Assembly (NCBI GenBank): GCA_900318535.1
Contig: ONKU01000008.1
Location: 124,001 to 188,000 of the forward strand
DNA length: 64,000 nucleotides
DNA from: an uncultured Prevotellaceae bacterium
GTDB taxonomy: Bacteria > Bacteroidota > Bacteroidia > Bacteroidales > Muribaculaceae
Reading direction: 5' to 3'
The position numbers and the translations under genes were made by a program. The notes beneath the pieces are model-generated. The model was not told the DNA's origin, did no database searches, and saw only the letters and a list, made by a program, of their open reading frames with translations. This document shows, one piece after another, positions 42,415 through 50,255 of the stretch (its first letter is position 1; each line of letters opens with the position of its first letter).

Positions 42415-42942
42415 ATGGAGATATTGCATCGATACTATTACCGGCAGGGGCTGGCGGTTGCAAAGGCGGTGATTTATACGATCCTGTCGGTGGCGTTTGT
42501 CGCTTTTGGGGTGTACAGCTTTATCCATTGGGAGTTGTCGTTTATGTTTCATGACTGGCATGGTTACGTGGTGCTCATTGTCTATGGCATGATGACATTG
42601 GCCGTGATCCTGTCGGCTGTCGAATCTTTCAAGAAAGTCGCTAAAACACGTCGCGATATACCCGCATTTGCTGTTGGCGCTGACTTCTTCGTCTTCTACG
42701 GCCATGACGGCTCGGCTACAACGATACCTTTTGCTGACTGTGAACAGGTGAGGTTCAATTCAGTCATACGATTTCGTGTCCCCACGCTTCTGCTCATCGT
42801 GAAATATCATGAAAAGAAGGACCCAGAGAGCACCCTTCGTTTCGAGGTGAGTCTAAGCGAACTCAACTGTTCTGTCAAAGAGATTGACAAACAGCTGAAA
42901 AAAGTGTACCAGAAATACAAGAAAGCGTCTGCCGAGCAATAA
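42415..42942 (+). CDS. Small membrane protein with PH-like domain (STM3941-like)
   Basis: This 175-residue protein has two N-terminal membrane helices (VIYTILSVAFVAFGVYSF and VVLIVYGMMTLAVILSAV). A soluble domain with short beta-strands follows (FFVFYGHDGSATTIPFADCEQV, TLRFEVSLSEL), and a Lys-rich helical tail ends the protein. The helix-hairpin plus PH-like arrangement recalls the STM3941/YcxB-type families; the match is tentative and no function is known. It lies just downstream of the comM fragment and upstream of a pair of dispersed palindromes. Confidence 0.5.
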   Translation: MEILHRYYYRQGLAVAKAVIYTILSVAFVAFGVYSFIHWELSFMFHDWHGYVVLIVYGMMTLAVILSAVESFKKVAKTRRDIPAFAVGADFFVFYGHDGSATTIPFADCEQVRFNSVIRFRVPTLLLIVKYHEKKDPESTLRFEVSLSELNCSVKEIDKQLKKVYQKYKKASAEQ

Positions 42943-43009
42943 GACACATTGGCCGCTGAATTCAAACAACAGATTTATCTGAGATTTCTGATGGGTATCC
43001 GCACGAACA

Positions 43010-43093
43010 GTAGAGACGCAAAAAATCTTGCGTCTCTCATTGTGAAATAGTAACAAAATGCTTGCCTGGAGACGCAAGATTTTGCGTCTCTAC
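43010..43093. repeat. Dispersed palindromic repeat, copies 2 and 3, in inverted arrangement
   Basis: Copy 2 (43010-43037) and copy 3 (43068-43093) share the TAGAGACGCAA/TTGCGTCTCTA arms of the element at 14298-14327, but their loops have opposite orientation. Each can fold alone, or the two can pair into one large cruciform. They separate convergent genes, with the acyl-CoA synthetase stop 23 bases away. Confidence 0.8.
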
Positions 43094-43116
43094 AAGTTCG
43101 CCAAACTATCGTATTT

Positions 43117-44736
43117 TTACTTGTAGAGGAAGCGTTTGATGGTTCTCTTCGGGGTTTTCTCGAAGGGTTCTTTCATCATTTCCACTTTTGCGATCTTGCT
43201 GTAGGAGGGGAGGGATTTGTTGGCTGCCTCGCGGATTTGTCCGGGGATGGCTGCTTTGGTCTCCTCGTCCATGTCTTCGGGGAACTCGGTGTAAACGAGT
43301 GCCGTGATTTTGCCGTCGCGGTCCACCACAAGGCATTCATCGACATTCGGGCAGTTGGACAGGACGGCCTCGACCTCTTCAGGATAGATGTTTTGACCAG
43401 AGGAGTTGAGGATCATCGATTTGATGCGGCCGCGGATGAAGATGTTGCCCTTCTCGTCGATGATGCCCAGGTCGCCGGTGCGGAACCATCCGTCCTCGGT
43501 AAAGGCTGCCTCGGTGGCCTCGGGGTTCTTGTAGTATCCGATGGTGAGGTTGCGGCCGCGGGCCTGGATTTCGCCGGGGATGTGGTGCGGGTCGTCGGAG
43601 TCGATGCGCAGTTCGTGGACGGGCTTTCCGCAGGAGCCGGGCACAAACTTGGTCCACCACTCATAGCCCAGCAGCGGGCAGGCCTCGGTCATGCCATAGC
43701 CCACGGTATAAGGCAGGCGGATCTTCTTGAAGCACTGCTCGGCCTCGGGGTTGAGCGCCGCGCCGCCCATGATGAAGCATTGCACGGCCCCGCCGAAGGC
43801 CTCGATGACCTTGTTGCGTGCCTTGCGGTAAATGAGTTTGTTCAGTCCGGGGATGGCCAGCAGCGATTTGGCTTTCTCCAGCGCCGGCTTGATGGCATTG
43901 GCATAGATCTTCTCCATCACCAGGGGCACCGTGACCACCATGTAGGGCTTGATGTCCTTCATCGCCTTGAGCAGGGTAGTGGGCGACGGGGTCTTGCCCA
44001 GGAAATAGACGGTAACGCCATCCACGTTGGGGTGGATGAACTCGATGGCCAAGCCGTACATGTGTGCCAGGGGCAGCATCGACACCACGGTCTGGCCGGG
44101 AGTGTTCGGGAAGTGGCTGTTGGCGAAGTCGTCGGTGTCGGACATGGCGTTATAGGTGAGCATCACGCCCTTGGGGTTGCCCGTGGTTCCTGACGTGTAG
44201 TTGATGATGGCCAGGTCGTCGCCATTGTCACCGGGATAGGACACCTGCTCGGGGTACATTCCATTGGGGTGTTGTTGCGAGAATGCGGCCATGCGGTTAT
44301 TCCAGGCATTGGCCACCGCTTCGTCCTGGTGCCACAGCAGGTTGCCGTTCTTGACGTTGATTGCCGCCTTGAGGTTGGGCGTCTCGTCAGGATTCATTTT
44401 GGCCCAGATGTCGTCGTCGACAAAGAGCAGAACACTGTCGGAATGGTTGGTGAGGGTAGAAACCGTGTTCGGGTGGAAATCGGACAGCAGCGGCACCGCC
44501 ACGCAGCCATTGACATTGATTCCCCAAAAGGTCATCGCCCAACGGGCGCTGTTGCGGGCACAGAGGGCGATTTTATCCCCCTTGCTGATACCTACAGCCT
44601 CGAAAAAGATGCGGAACCGTTCAACGTTGATAGCCAGCTGTGCATAGGTAAAAGAGTCGCCATTGTAGTCACACAGGGCCTTTTGGGTCCAATGCTGGCG
44701 CACAGTGTCCTCGAGATTCTTCAGATAGTGCCTCAT
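43117..44736 (-). CDS. AMP-binding acyl-CoA synthetase (long-chain fatty acid-CoA ligase type)
   Basis: 539 residues with the adenylate-forming enzyme motifs in order: INYTSGTTGNPKGVMLTY near residue 177 (phosphate loop), IMGGAALNPEAEQ near 318, VGYGMTEACPLLGY near 341, GWFRTGDLG near 413, and the C-terminal catalytic Lys in TPKRTIKRF near 531. It activates fatty acids with ATP and CoA at the inner membrane. The protein is somewhat shorter than E. coli FadD and resembles the Bacteroidota long-chain synthetases. It has its own promoter (TACCTTTG, reverse strand). Confidence 0.9.
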   Translation of the reverse strand: MRHYLKNLEDTVRQHWTQKALCDYNGDSFTYAQLAINVERFRIFFEAVGISKGDKIALCARNSARWAMTFWGINVNGCVAVPLLSDFHPNTVSTLTNHSDSVLLFVDDDIWAKMNPDETPNLKAAINVKNGNLLWHQDEAVANAWNNRMAAFSQQHPNGMYPEQVSYPGDNGDDLAIINYTSGTTGNPKGVMLTYNAMSDTDDFANSHFPNTPGQTVVSMLPLAHMYGLAIEFIHPNVDGVTVYFLGKTPSPTTLLKAMKDIKPYMVVTVPLVMEKIYANAIKPALEKAKSLLAIPGLNKLIYRKARNKVIEAFGGAVQCFIMGGAALNPEAEQCFKKIRLPYTVGYGMTEACPLLGYEWWTKFVPGSCGKPVHELRIDSDDPHHIPGEIQARGRNLTIGYYKNPEATEAAFTEDGWFRTGDLGIIDEKGNIFIRGRIKSMILNSSGQNIYPEEVEAVLSNCPNVDECLVVDRDGKITALVYTEFPEDMDEETKAAIPGQIREAANKSLPSYSKIAKVEMMKEPFEKTPKRTIKRFLYK

Positions 44737-44762
44737 AGATATCTAGTTTTGGTTGATATTCA

Positions 44763-44770
44763 CAAAGGTA
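44763..44770 (-). promoter_or_regulatory. Promoter -7 element for the acyl-CoA synthetase
   Basis: The reverse strand reads TACCTTTG, 26 bases before the start codon. No clean TTTG at -33. Confidence 0.6.
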
Positions 44771-44840
44771 CAACAAATTATTGGATTATTGCATATTTGT
44801 CAATAAATACTTTGCTTTGTTGAATAGGAATACACCAAAG

Positions 44841-44868
44841 GCCCCTGACGGCAAGTGCTGTCAGGGGC
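44841..44868 (-). terminator. Stem-loop after the PatB-type gene
   Basis: GCCCCTGAC pairs with its complement around a short loop, about 26 bases past the stop of the reverse-strand gene. The following CTTTGG is a weak T tract. Confidence 0.6.
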
Positions 44869-44894
44869 TGTACTGAACAGTTGTGTGACTTGGC

Positions 44895-46085
44895 TTATTT
44901 CAGGCTCTTGACGGCGGCTTCGAGCTGGTGCATGGCCTGCTCGAGGACACTGCGCGGGCTGCCCATGTTGCAGCGCATGTGGCAATTGCCGGCGGCGCCA
45001 AACATCGTGCCCTCGTTCATGGCCAGTCCGGCCTTGTTGCGGATGAGGTCGATGACCCCTTCGTGGGTCAGTCCCAGTCCCGTGCAGTCGAGCCACACCA
45101 GGAAACCGGCCTGTGGCTTGATGGCAACCACGCCGGGAATGTGCTCGCGGCAATATTGCTCCACGTAGTCGATGTTGCCCTCGATATAGTGCAGGCACTG
45201 CTCGAGCCACTGCGCGCCGTTGCGGTAGGCGGCCTCGGTGGCGATGATGGCGGGGAAGTTGGCGTTGCACAGCTCGTTGATCTCGATCCACTCAAAGAAA
45301 GGCTTGCGCAGTTCGGGGTTCTTGACCACGCACCACGAGCTCTTGAGGCCCGCGATGTTGAACGTCTTGCTGGGCGCGCCGCAGGTCACGGTTACGGCGG
45401 CTGCATCTTCGCTCACGGTGGCCATAGCGGTGTGGCGGTGGCCATAGAGCATCAAGTCACCGAAAATCTCGTCCGAGAAGATGATGACGCCGTGCTTGCG
45501 GGCCAGCCGAGCCACCTCGCGCAGCACCTCGGGTTCCCAGGCGATGCCCACGGGGTTGTGTGGGTTGCACACGACCATCATCTTGGGCTTTTCCTGCTCG
45601 AAGATGCGTTCGAGGCCCTCGAGATCCATGCGGTAGAAGTTGTCCTCGGTGTGTATGAGTTCGTTATCTACCATCACGCGGCCGTTGCCGGCGATGACGT
45701 CCTTGAACGGGTAATAGACAGGTTCCTGGATGACGATTTTGTCGCCAGGGCGGGTGAAATGGTTCACGGCCAGGCCAAAGCCCGTGACGATGCCGGCCAC
45801 AAAGGTGACCTCCTCGCGCGTGAATTCAAAGCCGTTGCGCTCGCGTTGCCAGTCGATGATCGACTGCCAGTACTCGTCGTACAGGCACGTGTAGCCATAC
45901 ACCGGATGATCGGCCAGACGCCGCACCAGGGCTTGGGTCACCTCAGGACAAACGGCAAAGTCCATATCGGCAATCCACAACGGCACCAGGTCGTCGCGTC
46001 CGTAATCTTGTTTCAATACTTCAATCTTCTTGCATTGCGTTCCATGGCGGTCAATGCGTTTGTCAAAATCGTAATGTGGCATCAT
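44895..46085 (-). CDS. PatB/MalY-type PLP enzyme (cystathionine beta-lyase or aminotransferase)
   Basis: 396 residues, fold-type I aminotransferase. The subgroup start YDFDKRIDRHGTQCKKIE and PLWIADMDFAVCPEV is typical of MalY/PatB C-S lyases. Further motifs are VYGYT near 79, VCNPHNPVG near 172, FSDEIFGDLMLYG near 202 and the PLP lysine in GAPSKTFNIAGLKSSW near 237. These enzymes cleave cystathionine or cysteine conjugates to pyruvate and ammonia. Substrate choice cannot be read from sequence alone. A reverse-strand TACATTTG at 46123-46130 is the likely -7 element. Confidence 0.9.
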   Translation of the reverse strand: MMPHYDFDKRIDRHGTQCKKIEVLKQDYGRDDLVPLWIADMDFAVCPEVTQALVRRLADHPVYGYTCLYDEYWQSIIDWQRERNGFEFTREEVTFVAGIVTGFGLAVNHFTRPGDKIVIQEPVYYPFKDVIAGNGRVMVDNELIHTEDNFYRMDLEGLERIFEQEKPKMMVVCNPHNPVGIAWEPEVLREVARLARKHGVIIFSDEIFGDLMLYGHRHTAMATVSEDAAAVTVTCGAPSKTFNIAGLKSSWCVVKNPELRKPFFEWIEINELCNANFPAIIATEAAYRNGAQWLEQCLHYIEGNIDYVEQYCREHIPGVVAIKPQAGFLVWLDCTGLGLTHEGVIDLIRNKAGLAMNEGTMFGAAGNCHMRCNMGSPRSVLEQAMHQLEAAVKSLK

Positions 46086-46122
46086 TTAAGGTATTAATGC
46101 GGTATTAAATATGATTTGGCTG

Positions 46123-46130
46123 CAAATGTA
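46123..46130 (-). promoter_or_regulatory. Promoter -7 element for the PatB-type gene
   Basis: The reverse strand reads TACATTTG, identical to the panB -7 element, 37 bases before the start codon. Confidence 0.6.
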
Positions 46131-46170
46131 CACCATTTTTCTGACAAGAGGCAGAATTGCCGGTGTTTTA

Positions 46171-46201
46171 TTGGGAGGGAGGGCTAAAATCTGTATCTTT
46201 G
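46171..46201 (+). promoter_or_regulatory. Promoter of dapF
   Basis: TATCTTTG at 46194-46201 is preceded at 20 bases by ATTG, one mismatch from TTTG. The start of transcription should be near 46206, 16 bases before the ATG. Confidence 0.6.
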
Positions 46202-46221
46202 CAGCCTAATCATCTGTATCC

Positions 46222-47055
46222 ATGAACAAGAACAACACCAACCGAATCCACTTCATGAAGATGCACGGTGTGGGCAACGACTATATCTTTGTCGATACTG
46301 CGCAGTGTGCCATCCCCGATCCCCAGGCAGCATCCATCGCCTGGAGCCGCCCCCACATGGGTATCGGCAGCGATGGCCTGGTGCTCATCGGGCGCGCCGA
46401 GACGCCCGACGCCGATTTCGCCATGCGCATTTTCAACGCCGACGGCTCCGAGGGACTGATGTGCGGCAATGCCAGCCGCTGCATCGGCAAGTATGTGTAT
46501 GAGCGCGGTCTGACCGACCAGACGCGGGTGCGCCTGCTCACTGCATCGGGCATCAAGTTGCTGGAACTGGCCGTCAATCCCGACGGCACCGTCAGCAGCG
46601 TGACCGTGGATATGCTGGCACCGATGCTGGAGCACGAGACGCAGTTCCTGCCCGATGGCGAGCCGTTGCCCGATGGCGTATTCGTGTCGATGGGCAACCC
46701 GCATTACGTCATCTTTGTCGATGACCTCGACAGCGTTGACGTGGCTGCCCGAGGTGCTGCGCTGGAACGCCACCAGCGCTTCCCCGAGCGCTGCAACATC
46801 GAGTTTGCACAAGTGACAGCCGACGGCATCCGCATGCGCGTGTGGGAACGTGGCAGCGGCATCACCATGGCCTGCGGCACAGGCGCCTGTGCCACCGCCG
46901 TTGCCGCGGCAGTGACGGGCCGCAGTGGCCGCAAGTCGCGCGTGATCATGGATGGCGGTGTGCTCGACATAGAGTGGCGCGCCAGCGACAACCACGTCTA
47001 TCTTTCCGGCCCCGCCACCTTCGTCTACGAGGGCGACATCGATCTCCCCGAGTGA
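46222..47055 (+). CDS. dapF: Diaminopimelate epimerase
   Basis: 277 residues. The family start FMKMHGVGNDYIFVD is at residues 11-25. The first catalytic cysteine is in LMCGNASRCIGKY near 83-95 and the second in TMACGTGACATAVAAA near 215-230. DapF interconverts LL- and meso-diaminopimelate, giving the cross-linking residue of peptidoglycan and the precursor of lysine. The first motif reads CGNASRC, where most family members have CGNGxRC. The gene is monocistronic, between its own promoter and a converging toxin-antitoxin pair. Confidence 0.95.
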   Translation: MNKNNTNRIHFMKMHGVGNDYIFVDTAQCAIPDPQAASIAWSRPHMGIGSDGLVLIGRAETPDADFAMRIFNADGSEGLMCGNASRCIGKYVYERGLTDQTRVRLLTASGIKLLELAVNPDGTVSSVTVDMLAPMLEHETQFLPDGEPLPDGVFVSMGNPHYVIFVDDLDSVDVAARGAALERHQRFPERCNIEFAQVTADGIRMRVWERGSGITMACGTGACATAVAAAVTGRSGRKSRVIMDGGVLDIEWRASDNHVYLSGPATFVYEGDIDLPE

Positions 47056-47146
47056 CCCTCCACCTGATTTCAAACCACTGATCCATCTAAGATTTCTGAG
47101 CGGCTACAGCGTTTTACTCAGCCGTTCTGCAGTCCAGGCGTAGGTG

Positions 47147-47425
47147 TCATTTGTCGCCGTAATGGCCTTTGAGTGAGACAATAAATACAGTGATGATATC
47201 TTCTTCTATTTTATAGATTAGTCGTGAACTTTTGTTGATTCGTCGGCTCCAAAAGCCTTCAAGGTCGCCTTTTAACTGTTCAACCTTGCCTGTACCTGTT
47301 GTTGGATGTTCACGCAGTTCTTCAAAAAGGGCTGCTATCTTTAGTAAAGTCTTCTTTTGGCCCGATTTGCGCCATTCGTCAAGATGGCGCTCAGCCTCAG
47401 GCATGAGTATCAACTGGTAACTCAT
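47147..47425 (-). CDS. YoeB/Txe-type ribosome-dependent mRNA endonuclease toxin
   Basis: This 92-residue protein matches YoeB closely in its second half: GTGKVEQLKGDLEGFWSRRI near residues 44-63, NKSSRLIYKI near 64-73, and VSLKGHYGDK at the C-terminus, whose His-Tyr corresponds to the catalytic end of YoeB (the Arg in SRLIYK and the Glu in GKVEQLK are the other conserved residues). Such toxins cleave mRNA on the ribosome. The start overlaps the antitoxin stop by four bases (ATGA), a coupled arrangement. Confidence 0.88.
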   Translation of the reverse strand: MSYQLILMPEAERHLDEWRKSGQKKTLLKIAALFEELREHPTTGTGKVEQLKGDLEGFWSRRINKSSRLIYKIEEDIITVFIVSLKGHYGDK

Positions 47426-47715
47426 AATCCCAATCGCTCTCTGATTTCATCCAGGGTGTATGCTTTGCCTTTATCTTCTTTCATTTCCTGGATACCGCGA
47501 CGCACCGATTCCATATTCTCGGGGTCGTTGAACCACTTGTCTCCTGAGGGCGAGGGATTTTCGTGCACCTCAATAGAGATACTGTTGGCTTTAGCAATCA
47601 GAAGTTGCTCGATATAGGCTTTAAGACTGCGCCCTTGTGCCACTGCCATGAGTGAGAGTTTTTGAAGCACATCTACAGGCAGATCAATATTCTTTCTCTT
47701 AATTGTCGTTTCCAT
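47422..47715 (-). CDS. Antitoxin of the YoeB-type module (ribbon-helix-helix-like)
   Basis: 97 residues from the ATG at 47713-47715; eleven extra codons upstream lie at or before the predicted transcription start. The N-terminus IKRKNIDLPVDVLQKLSLMAVAQ with GRSLKAYIEQLLI suggests a ribbon-helix-helix DNA-binding domain, and the rest (SVRRGIQEMKEDKGKAYTLD) is the flexible toxin-binding tail. This differs from the Phd/YefM antitoxin usual for YoeB. It probably represses its own promoter. Confidence 0.75.
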   Translation of the reverse strand: METTIKRKNIDLPVDVLQKLSLMAVAQGRSLKAYIEQLLIAKANSISIEVHENPSPSGDKWFNDPENMESVRRGIQEMKEDKGKAYTLDEIRERLGL

Positions 47716-47745
47716 GTCTTCCTCCAATATTGAGTTTTGTCGCCG

Positions 47746-47800
47746 CAAAGGTATATAATATATTTTATATATACAATATATATTTTAATAATTGGTACCA
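47746..47800 (-). promoter_or_regulatory. Toxin-antitoxin promoter and AT-only operator-like region
   Basis: The reverse strand reads TACCTTTG (47746-47753), with ATTG 20 bases upstream. The stretch 47751-47795 is almost pure A/T with overlapping palindromes of TATATA and AATATATT type, covering the -33 region. This is a likely site for antitoxin binding. Confidence 0.55.
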
Positions 47801-47836
47801 TTTGAGGTGGGGAAGGGAATTATTGGCGTGGGTATT

Positions 47837-47866
47837 TTTGTGTTTGGCGAAGTTGCATTATCTTTG
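47837..47866 (+). promoter_or_regulatory. Promoter of the small secreted protein and PhzF-like gene
   Basis: TTTG at 47837-47840 and TATCTTTG at 47859-47866 are 18 bases apart. Transcription should start near 47872, making ATG 47893 (or 47881) the start. Confidence 0.6.
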
Positions 47867-47892
47867 TGGAGTTACTTTCAATGCGAGGAGAT

Positions 47893-48342
47893 ATGAAGAA
47901 GTTGATCGTTTTATTGGTTTTTGCGTTGGCGGTGGGTCTCACGGCCGTGGCGCAGAGGAGTTATGTGAATGTGGTGGCCGACCACATCTATTCGTCTATC
48001 TATCAGGAGATTTACTTGACGGGCGATGTGCCGGCGGGCATCAAGACGCATTATGACAGCTATGGCAGCGAAGCGATGACGGTGGGCAAGGTGCTCAACT
48101 TGCTGGCCAAGGAGGGATTTGTAGTGGACAAGATGAGCTGCAGTGCCGAGGGCGAGGTGATTGTGCTCTCGCGTGTAGCCTTGGATCCCGATGCTATCGA
48201 ACGCATCGTTGCCGATGACGGCCAGGAGGCCGTGGAAGTCGCGCGTTACAACCTGCAAGGCGTGCCGGTGGACAAGAATGAGAAAGGCATCCAAATTGTG
48301 GTCTATTCCAATTACACAACCAAAACCGTTATTGTCGAATGA
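47893..48342 (+). CDS. Small secreted protein with T9SS-like C-terminal tail
   Basis: 149 residues from ATG 47893. A signal peptide (MKKLIVLLVFALAVGLTAVA) is followed by about 90 residues of unknown fold. The ending ARYNLQGVPVDKNEKGIQIV and then KTVIVE resembles the last strands of a T9SS type A sorting domain (xYNLxGxxV...GIxIV...KVxV). If real, the tail takes up a quarter of the protein. The stop overlaps the PhzF-like start by four bases (ATGA), so the two genes are translationally coupled, though no functional link is obvious. Confidence 0.6.
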   Translation: MKKLIVLLVFALAVGLTAVAQRSYVNVVADHIYSSIYQEIYLTGDVPAGIKTHYDSYGSEAMTVGKVLNLLAKEGFVVDKMSCSAEGEVIVLSRVALDPDAIERIVADDGQEAVEVARYNLQGVPVDKNEKGIQIVVYSNYTTKTVIVE

Positions 48343-49184
48343 AATACTACATTGTTGACGCATTCACCAGCGAGCCTTTTGGCGGCAACCCCGCGGGAGT
48401 GGTGTTGCTGGATTCGGGTTTCCCCAGTGACAAGCTGATGCAGCAGGTGGCCGCAGAGCTGCGTTATAGCGAGACGGCCTTCGTGCAGCGCAACGGCCCC
48501 GCTGAGTTCACGGTGCGCTATTTCACGCCGGCGGGCGAGGTGGACCTGTGCGGCCATGCGACGATTGCTACTTTCGGCCTGATGAGGCGCCTGGGCATCA
48601 TCGCTGATGGCGAATTGTGCATGAACCATACGCTGGCGGGTGATCTCAAGGTCGAGGCCGGCGAACAGGTGATGATGCAGATGGCTAGTCCTGCCGTTGT
48701 AGAAGCACAGCTCGAGCTCGAGCGGCTGCACCGCATCATGGGAGGAGAAACGGCCCAACTATGGCCCGAAATGCCCGTTGAAATCGTCTCTACCGGCTTG
48801 CCTGACATCATCATGCCCGTAGCCAGCCAGGAGGCGCTGAATGCCCTGCGCCCCGACATGGCGGCCTTGGCCGCTTACAGCATCGAGCTCGATGTGGTGG
48901 GCGTCCATGCCTTTGCACTGAGTGATGACGGCTATACCGCCCACGTGCGCAACTTCGGCCCCCGGTATGACATCCCCGAGGAGTCGGCTACCGGCACTGC
49001 CAATGCCGCGCTGACCCATTACCTGCAGCGCCGCAAACTGGTCACTGCTGGCGACAGTTGCCGCTTCCTGCAAGGCGAGGCCATGGGACGTCCTTCGGTC
49101 GTTGCCACCACGTTGTCCACCGATGGCGACATCTGGGTGGGAGGCAACAGCTATATCCTCGCAAAGGGCGATCTGCTGGTGTGA
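48339..49184 (+). CDS. PhzF family isomerase/epimerase-like protein
   Basis: 281 residues with the two-lobed DapF-like PhzF fold. Signatures are VDAFTSEPFGGNPAGVVLL (residues 5-23), SETAFVQRN near 47 with the catalytic-type Glu, RYFTPAGEVDLCGHATIAT near 60-78, and RNFGPRYDIPEESATGTANAAL near 204-225. In phenazine producers PhzF isomerises DHHA, but most members are housekeeping enzymes of unknown substrate, and no phenazine genes are here. It is translationally coupled to the small secreted protein upstream. Confidence 0.88.
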   Translation: MKYYIVDAFTSEPFGGNPAGVVLLDSGFPSDKLMQQVAAELRYSETAFVQRNGPAEFTVRYFTPAGEVDLCGHATIATFGLMRRLGIIADGELCMNHTLAGDLKVEAGEQVMMQMASPAVVEAQLELERLHRIMGGETAQLWPEMPVEIVSTGLPDIIMPVASQEALNALRPDMAALAAYSIELDVVGVHAFALSDDGYTAHVRNFGPRYDIPEESATGTANAALTHYLQRRKLVTAGDSCRFLQGEAMGRPSVVATTLSTDGDIWVGGNSYILAKGDLLV

Positions 49185-49300
49185 TTTTGCTGAATTTTCT
49201 TCAAAAAAAGCTGTTATTTCGCTTTATTTTAATAAATTTGGCGGCGCCTCAGTAAAATCAGATTTTATGTGTTTTGTGTTCGACTTTCACAAATTTTGTC

Positions 49301-49308
49301 TATTTTTG
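49301..49308 (+). promoter_or_regulatory. Promoter -7 element for the DUF4923 lipoprotein
   Basis: TATTTTTG lies 40 bases before the start codon. The nearest upstream TTTG is 24 bases away, longer than the usual spacing. Confidence 0.5.
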
Positions 49309-49347
49309 CGACAGATAACAAAAATATTCACCAATAATTGTGGTAAG

Positions 49348-50037
49348 ATGATGAAAAAGATTTACAGCTTAGCTCTAGCAGCGTTGATGTTGCTGTGTTC
49401 AGGATGCGAAACCGGTCTGCTCGGCGGCCTGGGTGGCCTGGGTGGTAGTGGCGACGACGGCACCGCCAGTGGCGGCACGCTGGGCAGTGTGCTGGGCGGC
49501 ATCTTGGGCGTGCTGGGGTCCCAGAATACGGTTGACGGCTTGCTGGGCCTGGTCATCGGCAGTGTCAAGGTTCAGGAGAATGAGCTATATGGCGCGTGGT
49601 ACTATACCCAGCCCGGTTGTGCCTTCACCAGCGAGAATCTGCTGGCCAAGGCCGGTGGCACCGTGGCTGCCGAGAATTGCAAAGAGAAGCTGGCTCCAGT
49701 TTACAACTCCCTGGGAATCAGTTCACAGAACACCCAGTTCCAGTTCACTCAGGACCATCAGTTTTCGGCCTACGTCAAGGGCATCCCCCTGAGCGGTACC
49801 TACACCTATGACCCGAACACCGCCACCATCAAGCTCAAGACGATGCTCTTCACCTGCAATATGTATGTGACGCGCACGGCCCATGGCCTGGGCTTCACCT
49901 TCGAGAGCAAGAACCTGCTGAAGGTGCTGCAGACCATCGCGGCCATGAGCGGCAACACTACATTGCAGACTGTGGGCGACCTGAGCAAGCAGTATGACGG
50001 CGTTCGTCTGGGCTTCGATATGGCCCCGATAAACTGA
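49348..50037 (+). CDS. DUF4923 family lipoprotein
   Basis: 229 residues from ATG 49348 (ATG 49351 is equally likely). The signal ends in the lipobox LLCSGC. A glycine-rich low-complexity stretch follows (LLGGLGGLGGSG). The DUF4923 domain from about residue 70 (VQENELYGAWYYTQPGCAFTSENLL) is predicted lipocalin-like beta structure with its pattern of G-x-W and F-x-F strands. These surface or periplasmic lipoproteins occur across Bacteroidales with unknown ligands. The gene is monocistronic, with a promoter and terminator. Confidence 0.8.
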   Translation: MMKKIYSLALAALMLLCSGCETGLLGGLGGLGGSGDDGTASGGTLGSVLGGILGVLGSQNTVDGLLGLVIGSVKVQENELYGAWYYTQPGCAFTSENLLAKAGGTVAAENCKEKLAPVYNSLGISSQNTQFQFTQDHQFSAYVKGIPLSGTYTYDPNTATIKLKTMLFTCNMYVTRTAHGLGFTFESKNLLKVLQTIAAMSGNTTLQTVGDLSKQYDGVRLGFDMAPIN

Positions 50038-50069
50038 TTTGGTTATTGCTGGCTGAGTAAAAGGTTAAG

Positions 50070-50111
50070 AGAGAGGCATCTGCATGGATTTGCGGGTGTC
50101 CCTCTTTTTCT
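50070..50111 (+). terminator. Terminator of the DUF4923 gene
   Basis: AGAGAGGCATCTGC pairs with GCGGGTGTCCCTCT (13 of 14 positions counting G-T pairs), followed by TTTTTCTT. It lies about 30 bases past the stop. Confidence 0.7.
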
Positions 50112-50240
50112 TCGGGGCGCTTCAATACTGGAAACGCATTGTTAACATAAAGTAGGCTCGATTGGCCGAAAAATATTACTAATTTGTTGAATTTCATTAA
50201 AATTACACAATTCAAGGGCTTGAGTTTCGCTAATTATATA

Positions 50241-50248
50241 TAATTTTG
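50241..50248 (+). promoter_or_regulatory. Promoter -7 element for the VTC operon
   Basis: TAATTTTG is followed only eight bases later by the GTG start codon at 50256, predicting a transcript with almost no leader. Confidence 0.6.
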
Positions 50249-50255
50249 CAGTTCT

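Noticed and set aside
48339-49184. Phenazine biosynthesis
   Set aside because: PhzF-like proteins are widespread without phenazine production, and no other phz gene is present.
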